Below, one piece after another: positions 36,046-44,703 of a stretch of 64,000 nucleotides of DNA; the first letter of the stretch is position 1; every line of letters begins with the position of its first letter. A model generated the notes under the pieces. The model was not told the origin of the DNA and did not search any database. It saw only the letters and a list, made by a program, of their open reading frames with translations. Location of the stretch: positions 186,001 to 250,000 of the forward strand of contig NZ_JBDLLW010000002.1 in the NCBI RefSeq assembly GCF_043789415.1, written 5' to 3'. Source of the stretch: Renibacterium sp043789415. Lineage in GTDB: Bacteria > Actinomycetota > Actinomycetes > Actinomycetales > Micrococcaceae. Both the position numbers and the translations under genes were made by a program.

Positions 36046-37005
36046 ATGGGCACTGACCCGCTGACCTTCACCGCCTGGGCGCTCGCCGCGCTCGCGATTG
36101 TCCTGGCTTGGCCGGCCCCCATCGTGCTCTCCCGGTCTCGCTGGCCACGGCGCTCCCCCGCCACCGCGATGATCCTCTGGCAAGCTATCGGCCTCGCCGG
36201 CGGGCTTTCAATGATCGGTGCCATGCTCACCTGGGGTCTTGCCCCGCTCGGTGACAATCTGTTCTCGGCTCTTAATCGGCTGATTTGTATCGTCTTCTTC
36301 AACGCCTCGGTGGAGGGCTTACTGTTCTGGCATGCTTTTGCGCTGAGCGCGGCGGGACTGCTCGGCGCCCATCTGCTCTTCACCCTCGCCCTGACCTATT
36401 TCCGGATCGCGCGGCAGCGCAAACGGCACCGTGAATTACTGCTCTTACTGTCCTCGCCCACCGAACGTCCCGGCACCGTGGTGATCAATCATGCCGCCCC
36501 GGTGGCCTACTGCCTTCCCGGTGGAGCCCGCTCTGTTACGGTGCTTTCCGATGGTTTATTGGATCTGCTATCCCCTCAAGAACTGCGCGCCGTGCTGACG
36601 CATGAGAATACTCATTTATTGCAGCGCCACCATCTGTTGCTCTGGGCCTTCGCGGCCTGGAAATCCGCACTGCCCTGGCTGCCGACGTCGAAATTGGCGC
36701 AGCGCGCGGTCAACGAGCTGATCGAGATGCTGGCTGATGACGCCGCGCTCCGCGTGGTGGAAGAAGAAACCCTGGTCCGCTCCATCGCCCTGGTGGCAGC
36801 GGGAGGCGCTGAAGCAGAGCCTCCTAGTCCGCCCCAAACAGCCCCTGAGGACACCACCGCGGCACGGCTCGACCGACTGCTCCACCCACAGCCTCCGCTA
36901 TCCCTCGCTGCCCGGGCAAGCATCCTGGTGGTCTCCATCTTGTTGCTCGCCGCACCCACCGCGCTTCTAGTGGTGCCCGCTTTGCTCTCCATGACGGTTT
37001 CTTAA
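36046..37005 (+). CDS. M56-family membrane metalloprotease (BlaR1-like, sensor domain absent)
   Basis: Membrane protease of 319 residues with about four helices. The zinc motif is HENTH (about 186-190) within VLTHENTHLLQRH, and the third-ligand region is EMLADDAALR (about 228). In BlaR1 systems this domain triggers inactivation of the BlaI repressor. Unlike BlaR1 there is no C-terminal penicillin-binding sensor domain; the protein ends in a single final helix. The inducing signal must therefore be different, perhaps respiratory or envelope stress, which is inference. Confidence 0.88.
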   Translation: MGTDPLTFTAWALAALAIVLAWPAPIVLSRSRWPRRSPATAMILWQAIGLAGGLSMIGAMLTWGLAPLGDNLFSALNRLICIVFFNASVEGLLFWHAFALSAAGLLGAHLLFTLALTYFRIARQRKRHRELLLLLSSPTERPGTVVINHAAPVAYCLPGGARSVTVLSDGLLDLLSPQELRAVLTHENTHLLQRHHLLLWAFAAWKSALPWLPTSKLAQRAVNELIEMLADDAALRVVEEETLVRSIALVAAGGAEAEPPSPPQTAPEDTTAARLDRLLHPQPPLSLAARASILVVSILLLAAPTALLVVPALLSMTVS

Positions 37006-37054
37006 CCCGCGGGCTCGACTCATCCCGGTGTTCTCTAGACTGAGGGCCATGAGT

Positions 37055-37789
37055 ATGTCCAAAGAGCAACTTGCCGAGCTTTACGACGCCGAAAACGTCT
37101 GGGCGGCTGACGACGATTTCTTTCTGAGCTTCGTCAATCAGACCCCCGGGAGCCGGGTGCTCGATCTGGGCTGCGGCACCGGACGGCTCACCCTGGCTCT
37201 CGCGGCGGCGGGCCACCGGGTCACCGGCATCGACCCGGACGACGGCGCCCTGGATGCAGCCCGCAGGAAGCCCGGGGCTGAGAATATTCAGTGGATCACC
37301 GGAACCTCGGCGGAGATCCCCCATCGGGAACGCTTCGATACCGCCGTGCTGACCGCTCACGTTGTGCAGCACATCAGCGATGAAGCAGGCTGGCAGCAAA
37401 CCCTTCAAGACCTCCGTCGTGCACTGCTGCCGGGAGGCCGGATAGCCTTCGACTCCAGAAACCCAGAAGCCAAGGCCTGGGAATCCTGGAGTCCGGAGAG
37501 CACTCGGGACCGGTATCGGCTCTCGGACGGCACCGAGTTGGAATCCTGGCTGGAATCCCGGGTGGCCGAACGCGGTCTGGTGACCATCACCGAACACCGG
37601 ATTCTCTCGGACGGCTCGCAAGAGACCGAGAGCACGACTTTGATCTTCAGGACTGCGCAGCGGCTCACCGAGGATCTCAGGGCAGCTGGTTTCAGCGTGA
37701 CGAAGATCTTCGGTGGCTGGCACGGTGAAGACATCGAGCAGGGCAAAGAACTGGTGGTGACAGCTGAGCGATCAGCTGAGCAGGCCTAG
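37055..37789 (+). CDS. SAM-dependent class I methyltransferase
   Basis: Protein of 244 residues with the SAM-binding motif VLDLGCGTGRLTLALAAAG (about 30-48), the acidic strand end GIDPDD and a LLPGGRIAFDSRN post-motif. It resembles UbiE/Methyltransf_25 proteins. The substrate is unknown. ATG codons at 37049 and 37055 are both possible; the second has better spacing to GAGGG. Its stop overlaps the convergent parE stop by 4 bases. Confidence 0.85.
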   Translation: MSKEQLAELYDAENVWAADDDFFLSFVNQTPGSRVLDLGCGTGRLTLALAAAGHRVTGIDPDDGALDAARRKPGAENIQWITGTSAEIPHRERFDTAVLTAHVVQHISDEAGWQQTLQDLRRALLPGGRIAFDSRNPEAKAWESWSPESTRDRYRLSDGTELESWLESRVAERGLVTITEHRILSDGSQETESTTLIFRTAQRLTEDLRAAGFSVTKIFGGWHGEDIEQGKELVVTAERSAEQA

Positions 37790-39897
37790 GCGTCGATCCG
37801 CTCAGGATCGAGATCCGAAGCTCCGGCGATGATGAACTCCTTGCGCGGAGCGACGTCAGAACCCATCAATAACTCGAACGTGAGTTCCGCATCGGCCGCG
37901 TTCTCCGCCGTCACCCGTCGGAGCGTGCGGTGCCGTGGGTCCATCGTGGTCTCCGCCAGTTGATCGGCGTCCATCTCTCCCAGACCCTTATAGCGCTGGA
38001 TGGGTTCCTTATAGCGCTTCCCGGTCTTCTCCAGGGTGGCCAGCAGGGTTTTTAACTCCTGCTCGGAATAGGTATACATCAGCTCGTTGGCCTTCTGACC
38101 CGGGTTGATCACTTCCACCCGATGCAGTGGTGGAACGGCGGCGAAGACCCGCCCGGCGTCGATCATCGGCCGCATATAGCGGAAGAACAAGGTGAGCAGC
38201 AGGGTCCGGATGTGCGCGCCGTCGACGTCGGCGTCGGTCATCAGAATGACCTTGCCGTAGCGAGCGGCTTCCAGATCGAAGGAACGTCCGGAACCGGCAC
38301 CGACCACCTGGATCAGTGCCGCGCATTCGGCGTTGGAGAGCATATCGCCCACCGAGGCCTTCTGAACATTGAGGATTTTGCCCCGGATCGGCAAAAGCGC
38401 TTGGAAGTCTGAGGAGCGCGCTAAGCGAGCGGTGCCGAGCGCACTATCGCCCTCCACAATGAACAGCTCGGTGCGTTCGACGTCGTCAGAGCGGCAGTCC
38501 GCAAGCTTGGCCGGCAACGATGAGGTTTCCAGAGCGTTCTTGCGGCGTTGCGTCTCCTTGTGAACGCGGGCGGAAATCCGCGATTTCATCTCCGAGACGA
38601 CCTTCTCCAGCAGCAGTGCGGACTGGGCCTTATCGTTGCGATTAGAGGAGTTCAGCTTGGCGGTCAGCTCCTGCTCGACCACTTTGGCGACGATCGCCCG
38701 CACCGCCGGGGTGCCGAGGATCTCCTTGGTCTGACCTTCGAACTGAGGTTCGGCGAGCCGCACCGTCAGGACAGCGGTCAGCCCGGCCAGCACATCGTCC
38801 TTCTCGATCTTGTCGTTACCGGCTTTGAGTTTGCGGGCATTCGCTTCGATCACCTTACGGAAGGTCTTCAGCAATGACTGCTCAAAACCTTCTTGATGCC
38901 TGCCGCCCTTGGGCGTGGCGATGATATTCACGAAGCTGCGCATCGTGGTGTCATAGCCGATCCCCCAGCGCAGGGCGATATCGACCTCGCAGTCTCGTTG
39001 CACTTCGGTGGACGCCATCTGGCCATTGGCGTCGAGCATCGGCACGGTCTCCTTGAAGGTGGAAGTGCCGTGCAAGCGCCAGATATCGGTGACCGCAGCG
39101 TCCGTGGAGAGGAAATCCACGAATTCGGAGATGCCGCCGTCATGGTGGAAGACCTCCTCGTGGGGGCCGTTCTCCCCGGGGGTTCCGGTGAGGCCGCGCT
39201 CGTCCCTGATGGTGATCTTGAGGCCGGGAACCAGGAAGGAGGTCTGCCGCGCCCTGGCCGCCAGATCGTCGTAGGAGAACTTGGCATCCGCGGTGAAGAT
39301 CTGCCTGTCCGCCCAATAGCGGGTTCTGGTGCCGGTGACGCCGCGTTTCGTGGTACCCACGACTTCGAGCACTGATTTAGAGACGAAAGGTTCGAAGACC
39401 GAGTTCGGACTCGGCGTCTTAGCGGTGTCTTTGAAGGTTCCGGGTTCCCCACGGCGGAAGCACATCTGATAGGTCTTCCCGCCGCGATCGACTTGGACGT
39501 CGAGCCGCGAGGAGAGCGCGTTGACCACCGAAGCGCCGACGCCGTGCAGGCCCCCCGAAGCCGCGTAGGAGGAGCCGCCGAACTTTCCACCGGCGTGCAG
39601 CTTGGTCATCACGACTTCCAGGCCGCTCAGCCCGGTCTTGGGTTCGATATCGACCGGGATGCCGCGGCCGTCATCGTGCACCTCGACGGATTGGTCCTTG
39701 TGCAGGATCACCTTGATGCTCTGACCGAATCCCGCCAAGGCTTCGTCCACTGAGTTATCGATAATCTCCCAGAGGCAGTGCATCAGGCCGCGAGAGTCGG
39801 TGGAGCCGATGTACATGCCCGGGCGCTTACGCACCGCTTCCAGGCCTTCGAGGACAGAGAGGTGCCGAGCGTTGTAGTCAGAATTCTGTTGAGCCAC
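37786..39897 (-). CDS. parE: DNA topoisomerase IV subunit B
   Basis: ATPase subunit of 703 residues. The GHKL ATP-binding site is visible as EIIDNSVDEALAG, DDGRGIPVD and GGLHGVGASVVNALS, and the toprim domain as EGDSALG and DADVDGAHIRTLLL. It partners the ParC at 25 kb to separate daughter chromosomes. The length and the absence of a long gyrase-type insertion favour ParE over GyrB; location close to sigA is typical for actinobacterial parE. The start is GTG. It converges on the methyltransferase gene. Confidence 0.93.
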   Translation of the reverse strand: MAQQNSDYNARHLSVLEGLEAVRKRPGMYIGSTDSRGLMHCLWEIIDNSVDEALAGFGQSIKVILHKDQSVEVHDDGRGIPVDIEPKTGLSGLEVVMTKLHAGGKFGGSSYAASGGLHGVGASVVNALSSRLDVQVDRGGKTYQMCFRRGEPGTFKDTAKTPSPNSVFEPFVSKSVLEVVGTTKRGVTGTRTRYWADRQIFTADAKFSYDDLAARARQTSFLVPGLKITIRDERGLTGTPGENGPHEEVFHHDGGISEFVDFLSTDAAVTDIWRLHGTSTFKETVPMLDANGQMASTEVQRDCEVDIALRWGIGYDTTMRSFVNIIATPKGGRHQEGFEQSLLKTFRKVIEANARKLKAGNDKIEKDDVLAGLTAVLTVRLAEPQFEGQTKEILGTPAVRAIVAKVVEQELTAKLNSSNRNDKAQSALLLEKVVSEMKSRISARVHKETQRRKNALETSSLPAKLADCRSDDVERTELFIVEGDSALGTARLARSSDFQALLPIRGKILNVQKASVGDMLSNAECAALIQVVGAGSGRSFDLEAARYGKVILMTDADVDGAHIRTLLLTLFFRYMRPMIDAGRVFAAVPPLHRVEVINPGQKANELMYTYSEQELKTLLATLEKTGKRYKEPIQRYKGLGEMDADQLAETTMDPRHRTLRRVTAENAADAELTFELLMGSDVAPRKEFIIAGASDLDPERIDA

Positions 39898-40218
39898 CGC
39901 CCAAGTCTATCCCCGCATCCTCCCTACGGCTCGTACCTCGCCGCGGGTCCCTCGGATGCATGGCCCCATTCCGAGGGCCCCGGAACTGGGCCCACACGCT
40001 GAGGGCCCCTGCCTGAGCTTGCGAAGGCAGGGAAAGCGTGGGGAGGGAGGAACGAACGTGGTTCGGGAGGAACACCGAAAGCGAACTCGCTAGCCGCCAT
40101 TCGGTTATCAAATTGCAATACGCGCAGAGCGAAAGAAAGGCCAGCTTGGGACGGTTTTGCAACGAATAATGGTTGTATGTATATATAGCACCGCACGAAG
40201 ATACGAAGGAGGAAGATC
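39898..40218. other. parE-DUF7455 intergenic region with promoter
   Basis: No gene is seen in these 321 bases between divergent genes. The left part is G+C-rich with runs of GGGAGGGAGGAAC; the right part carries the DUF7455 promoter and its strong ribosome site. The parE promoter must lie at the left end but is not obvious. Confidence 0.6.
40157..40185 (+). promoter_or_regulatory. SigA-type promoter of the DUF7455 gene
   Basis: TTGCAA (40157-40162), a 17-nt spacer and TATATA (40180-40185) form a near-consensus vegetative promoter, giving a leader of about 27 bases that includes AGGAGGAAG before the ATG. It is the best-looking promoter in the window, suggesting high constitutive expression. 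Confidence 0.75.
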
Positions 40219-40443
40219 ATGACAACCGCAACCGTCAGTCGTGAACTCAATGCCCTGGACCGATGCGACCGCTGTGGCGCGCAGGCCTACGTTCGGGTTG
40301 TCCTAGAAGCCTCCGGCGGCGAATTGCTGTTCTGCGGGCACCACGCCCGCGCAGTAGAAGCGACGCTCAAGCCGCTTTCCTCTGAATGGCATGATGAGAC
40401 TTCCCGGCTCCTGGAAAAAGATCCGGTCCTGGTCGACGACTAA
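40219..40443 (+). CDS. DUF7455 small zinc-binding-type protein
   Basis: Protein of 74 residues with DRCDRCGAQAYVRV near the N-terminus and LLFCGHHAR about 20 residues later, so two Cys and a Cys/His pair probably bind zinc. It matches the small actinobacterial DUF7455 family located beside sigA. Function unknown. It has a strong ribosome site (AGGAGGAAG), a near-consensus promoter and a strong terminator, so it is likely an abundant single-gene product. Confidence 0.9.
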   Translation: MTTATVSRELNALDRCDRCGAQAYVRVVLEASGGELLFCGHHARAVEATLKPLSSEWHDETSRLLEKDPVLVDD

Positions 40444-40454
40444 AGCTTTTCACG

Positions 40455-40493
40455 ACGAAGGGCCGCACGCTACAGCGTGCGGCCCTTCGTTTT
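40455..40493 (+). terminator. Strong intrinsic terminator after DUF7455 gene
   Basis: A 16-bp perfect stem (40455-40470 with 40475-40490, containing AAGGGCCGCACG and CGTGCGGCCCTT) with a 4-nt loop is followed by a run of four T. It starts about a dozen bases beyond the stop codon. Confidence 0.92.
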
Positions 40494-40505
40494 AATGCTT
40501 ACCCG

Positions 40506-40545
40506 GTTCTCGGGTTCGCCGGTAACGACCGGCGAACCCGAGAAC
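40506..40545 (-). terminator. 18-bp hairpin after sigA
   Basis: GTTCTCGGGTTCGCCGGT (40506-40523) pairs perfectly with the segment 40528-40545 around the tetraloop AACG. It is about 26 bases beyond the sigA stop codon. A U-tract is missing on the minus strand, so it may act as a stabiliser or as a factor-assisted terminator. Confidence 0.7.
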
Positions 40546-40571
40546 AAAGCACGAACTCATGCTCGAATATT

Positions 40572-41951
40572 TTAGTCGAGGTAGTCCCGGAGCACCTGAG
40601 ACCGCGAAGGATGACGCAATTTGGACATCGTCTTCGATTCGATCTGACGGATCCGCTCCCGCGTCACACCGTAGACCTTGCCGATTTCATCTAAAGTCTT
40701 CGGCTGCCCGTCGGTGAGGCCGAACCGCATAGCGACTACGCCAGCCTCACGCTCAGAAAGCGTATCGAGCACCGAGTGGAGCTGCTCCTGGAGAAGAGTG
40801 AAGCTCACCGCATCGGCAGGAACCACCGCTTCCGAATCCTCGATCAGGTCACCGAATTCGGAATCGCCGTCCTCGCCCAGCGGCGTGTGCAAGGAGATCG
40901 GCTCGCGACCGTACTTTTGAACCTCAACGACCTTCTCAGGGGTCATGTCGAGTTCCAGCGCCAATTCCTCGGGAGTTGGCTCCCGGCCCAGATCCTGAAG
41001 CATCTGACGCTGCACCCGAGCCAGCTTATTGATGACCTCGACCATGTGCACCGGAATACGGATGGTGCGAGCCTGATCGGCCATGGCTCGAGTGATCGCC
41101 TGACGGATCCACCAGGTTGCATAGGTGGAGAACTTGAAGCCCTTGGTGTAGTCGAACTTCTCGACGGCACGAATCAAGCCCAGGTTACCCTCCTGGATCA
41201 GGTCCAGGAACAGCATGCCACGGCCGGTATAGCGCTTCGCCAAGGAAACCACCAAGCGGAGGTTGGCTTCGAGCAAGTGGTTCTTAGCCCGCTTGCCGTC
41301 GTGGATGACCCACTGGTACTCCCGCTTCAGCTTGTCCGGAATCTTGCTGTCATCGGCAGCGAGTTTTTCCTCGGCATAGAGACCAGCTTCGATCCGAAGC
41401 GCTAGATCGACTTCCTGCTCGGCGTTGAGCAAGGCCACCTTACCGATCTGCTTCAGGTAATCCTTGACCGGGTCAGCGGTGGCCCCTGCCGACATCACCT
41501 GCTGCACAGGGGCGTCATCGTCGTCGGCGTCAGAATAGACGAAACCCGAGCCGGTGGCCTCTTCTGCGGCTTCCTCGACGACCTCACTCAGAGCAGGTTC
41601 AATGGCATCGTCGGACTCGTCGAGGTCTTCTATGAGGTCGCTCTCGTCCTTGGCATCGGCTTCGTCCGCGATCGGATCTGCTTTGGGCTTACGTCCTCGA
41701 GGAGCTTTTACGTCAGAGGATTCGGCAGAAGCTGCTTTTTTAGCAGCCGCTGTGGCGGCTCGTTTCTGAGCCGGTGTCAATTTCTCCTCAGCGGTCTCTA
41801 CGGGTGCAGCCTTAGCTGGCGCCTTCTTGACCACGGGAGTGACCTTAGCTTTGGGAGTGCTACCTGAGCGAGTAGCGGTCTGCTTTGTGGCAGGTTCTTC
41901 GGGGGTAGCGCTCACGGTGGCTGTGCTGGCCTTACGTGCGGTTGGAGACAC
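40572..41951 (-). CDS. sigA: Principal RNA polymerase sigma factor (SigA/HrdB type)
   Basis: Primary sigma-70 factor of 459 residues directing RNA polymerase to housekeeping promoters. A long Ala/Lys- then Asp/Glu-rich N-terminus (about 1-150) precedes region 1.2 (DPVKDYLKQIGKVALL), region 2 (LRLVVSLAKRYTGRGMLFLDLIQEGN through KFSTYATWWIRQAITRA), region 3 and region 4 with the -35-binding helix-turn-helix (LDEIGKVYGVTRERIRQIES). The GTG at 41951 is preferred because GAAAGG sits six bases upstream; another GTG lies eleven codons earlier. It is placed among DUF7455, parE and DUF4192 as in related actinobacteria. Confidence 0.96.
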   Translation of the reverse strand: MSPTARKASTATVSATPEEPATKQTATRSGSTPKAKVTPVVKKAPAKAAPVETAEEKLTPAQKRAATAAAKKAASAESSDVKAPRGRKPKADPIADEADAKDESDLIEDLDESDDAIEPALSEVVEEAAEEATGSGFVYSDADDDDAPVQQVMSAGATADPVKDYLKQIGKVALLNAEQEVDLALRIEAGLYAEEKLAADDSKIPDKLKREYQWVIHDGKRAKNHLLEANLRLVVSLAKRYTGRGMLFLDLIQEGNLGLIRAVEKFDYTKGFKFSTYATWWIRQAITRAMADQARTIRIPVHMVEVINKLARVQRQMLQDLGREPTPEELALELDMTPEKVVEVQKYGREPISLHTPLGEDGDSEFGDLIEDSEAVVPADAVSFTLLQEQLHSVLDTLSEREAGVVAMRFGLTDGQPKTLDEIGKVYGVTRERIRQIESKTMSKLRHPSRSQVLRDYLD

Positions 41952-42246
41952 TGAATACCTTTCTGCTGCTAGCTGTGATGCCACCTGCGCGTAACACCAC
42001 TATGACCCTGTCAAGTCCGTGATCAGTTAAATTCACCATCACGGCCTGAAGGGTCTCTAGAAATATAACTACAGAAACGCCCCGCTTGTTCCCAGATTCC
42101 TCAAAGGATTCAAGCAATGGCACCCCAGGTGATTGCAAATTTTCCACGGACCCAACCGGGTCGTTAGAACATTGTCTCACGGAACCTCTGGACTGCTGGA
42201 ATCGAACACCCTCTGGAATCAGCTGCAACTCGACGCAGTCCGCGCT

Positions 42247-43434
42247 TCAGCTGCCGCCCGCAGTCCCAGGCCGTTGCCACGCCGTGGCGGGAGAACGCGC
42301 CCATTGGCACAACAGCCCACTGGAAAGTACTTGGCCGAGCAATCCAGCCAGCCGGTAGTCCGGCACTTCCAGTAAAGCCGATTGCAAATATGCATTGGCT
42401 CGGCTTCCTCTCCCCCGGCTCCACTCAATCCAGCCCAGCAGGCTGAGCGCTGCGGCGAGGGAAAGCTTCAGAGCTTGCTGCGCCTCGCCCGGCACCCCGC
42501 CTCGGACATCCGGCGGTTCCCGGAGCGCCGTCATGCTGCGCAGCATGCGCGCCAAGGCGTCCAGCCTCCGCCAAGGAGGGCTGAACGAGCGATCACCGAG
42601 CAGCAGACGTCCTGCTTCCTCAGCGCTCACCCGCTGTCTTCCGGTGAGTGCCAGCATCAGCACGGCGTCCCGCAAACCACGGCTTTGCAGCGTAGCCAAT
42701 AAGCTGCCCAGTCCTAGCCAGAAGCGCTCTTCACCGGAAACCTGATGGTTCAAAGCGGTCTCGCCCTGAAAGGTGATGATTTCCTGGAGTTTCGACTCCC
42801 ATTCGGTGAGCGCGGCTGTGGCCGTGAACCGTTCCGGGTCTTCAGTGCGAAAACGTTGCTGACTCTGCTCGAATTCACGGAAGCAAGTTTCTCGCGCTGA
42901 GCGGCTAGCGGTCGGCAGCCGGGTCGCGCTGGCCAGATCGGAGTCGTAACTGCTGCCCAGAAAAACCAGTTCGGCGCTCAGCCTGCTGCTTTTCAGCTCT
43001 TCCAAGAGACGCCCGGCCGCAGAGCAGCAATTCTGATCTCGGCATTCATAGTCCCGCCACGTGCTCGCGCCCAGCCACCAGATCTGACAGATTGGCCTGC
43101 CCGCTTTGCCGAACAGGTCCTTCAGGCAGCGAATCAATTGATCAAACCCGGGGTCTTCGGTGTGCTGCCAGTCGCGTCCGGTGAACAATGCCAGCACCGT
43201 GGAGTCCGCAGTCGAATCGGCCAGCATGCAGTCGAGAACTGTATTCGCATAGTCCGTGTACTGCTCCGCGGTGGCCCCAGGCTGCGGAAGATCGACCCGC
43301 AGGCTGGGGCCAATGGCCTTCCCTCGCAAGCCCAGCGCCATCAGCGAGTCCTCTGGCCAGTAACCCAGCGCATGGGGAAGGTATGCCAGCAAATCGGCCG
43401 GACTAGTGATCGATAAGGGTGTTGAGCCGTTCAT
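42247..43434 (-). CDS. DUF4192 family protein
   Basis: Protein of 395 residues of the actinobacterial DUF4192 family, recognised from the N-terminal SPADLLAYLPHALGYWPEDSLMALGL segment and the C-terminal helical repeat-like part (AALSLLGWIEWSRGRGSRANAYLQ, ALLEVPDYRLAGLL). Function unknown; genes of this family usually lie beside sigA. The ATG at 43434 matches homologous starts and has GGGAGG directly before it; a GTG nine codons upstream is the alternative. There is a gap of about 120 bases to the PAC2 gene. Confidence 0.85.
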   Translation of the reverse strand: MNGSTPLSITSPADLLAYLPHALGYWPEDSLMALGLRGKAIGPSLRVDLPQPGATAEQYTDYANTVLDCMLADSTADSTVLALFTGRDWQHTEDPGFDQLIRCLKDLFGKAGRPICQIWWLGASTWRDYECRDQNCCSAAGRLLEELKSSRLSAELVFLGSSYDSDLASATRLPTASRSARETCFREFEQSQQRFRTEDPERFTATAALTEWESKLQEIITFQGETALNHQVSGEERFWLGLGSLLATLQSRGLRDAVLMLALTGRQRVSAEEAGRLLLGDRSFSPPWRRLDALARMLRSMTALREPPDVRGGVPGEAQQALKLSLAAALSLLGWIEWSRGRGSRANAYLQSALLEVPDYRLAGLLGQVLSSGLLCQWARSPATAWQRPGTAGGS

Positions 43435-43554
43435 CCTCCCAGTGTGGAAGAAAGCGGCCACGCTCCGCCGTCCGAAAATCCCCGATGTGGAAAAGCTCCC
43501 TGGAGACGCAGCGAGGCAAGCGCGAAGTATGGGAGGTGCTGAAGTACAGAAGTA

Positions 43555-44493
43555 CTACTGCTCGGGATCCTGATTCGCCAGATATGCCTCGATGGCTGCA
43601 CCGAGTTCATCGGCGTCCGGCAGCTGGTCCCCTTCGCCCGCCAGTAAAGACCGCACCGGGGCGTTCTGCTGCCGTTCGTCGTATTGTTCCTCCAATTTGC
43701 TGACCACGGTCTGCACCTCAGCGGAGGCCTGCACCTGAGCCGCTATCTGCTGCTCTATTTCACGCCCGGATTCTCGCAAACGGTCCGTCGGCAGCATCAA
43801 AGAGGCGGCGGCACCCAGATACTCCAAGGCAGCCACAGCGGCCCGCGGATATTCGGCGTCCGCGAGGTAGTGCGGCACGTGAATGGCATAACCCGCAATA
43901 TTCCGCCCGGCTTCGGCCAACCGCAGCTCGAGCAGATGCCCGATCGCTGAGGGCAACTGCACGGTGGCTTTCCAGGAGGACATGCCCTCGATCAGATCGG
44001 GCCGGTTACCGTGCACGGTGACCCCGATCGGGCGGGTATGCGGCACCGGCATCGGAATCGAATGCACCCAGGCCACCAGATTCACATCCAGCCTGCGCAC
44101 CAGGCCCACCACCGCAGCGCTGAAGCGCTCCCATTGCAGGTCCGGTTCGTTTCCGGTCAGGTAAAGAAAGGGCTTCCCCAAACCGTCAACAAGCTTGAAG
44201 AGCGCCAGCCTTGGTTGCTGGTAATCGGTCAGATGATCTTCTACGAAGCTGATCTGCGGGCGGCGGGACCGGTAATCGATCAATTGGTCGATATCGAAGA
44301 AGGCCACGGGTTCGGCCTCCAGCTGGCCCAGCAACTCATCACTGATCTGGCTGACCACCTGACCTGCGTCGGCGAAGCCGCTGAACCCCATCAAGAGGTT
44401 CAGTCCTTTCAGATCGGCGTCATGAAGCAGCGCATCGTTGGTGGAGTACAGCGTCGACGGGTCCAAAAAGGGCTGATACTGAATGTCTTTCAT
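43555..44493 (-). CDS. PAC2 family proteasome-assembly-like protein
   Basis: Protein of 312 residues of the PAC2 family. Conserved segments are LLMGFSGFADAGQ, VAFFDIDQLIDYRSRRP and AWVHSIPMPVPHTRP, followed by HVPHYLADAEYPRAA. A C-terminal coiled-coil-like region (about 245-275) ends in an acidic tail. Eukaryotic PAC2 proteins chaperone 20S proteasome assembly; actinobacteria have proteasomes, but a role there is unproven. It is divergent from pepA. Confidence 0.88.
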   Translation of the reverse strand: MKDIQYQPFLDPSTLYSTNDALLHDADLKGLNLLMGFSGFADAGQVVSQISDELLGQLEAEPVAFFDIDQLIDYRSRRPQISFVEDHLTDYQQPRLALFKLVDGLGKPFLYLTGNEPDLQWERFSAAVVGLVRRLDVNLVAWVHSIPMPVPHTRPIGVTVHGNRPDLIEGMSSWKATVQLPSAIGHLLELRLAEAGRNIAGYAIHVPHYLADAEYPRAAVAALEYLGAAASLMLPTDRLRESGREIEQQIAAQVQASAEVQTVVSKLEEQYDERQQNAPVRSLLAGEGDQLPDADELGAAIEAYLANQDPEQ

Positions 44494-44703
44494 CCCGGTT
44501 CCTCCATACTTTCGATGACCGCATCCCAGACCGGATCATGGCGATGCCGGCCGACTATGCTGCCTACATAACGTAGTCGAGTGCTCAAATCATTCCGAGC
44601 ACAGGCCGAATTCTCCCGCAGCGAACATCTCGACTTGAACGAGTCCATCAGATACCGACTACCATCAAAAGTAACCACAAACCCAGCAGTGAGGAACTCT
44701 TCC

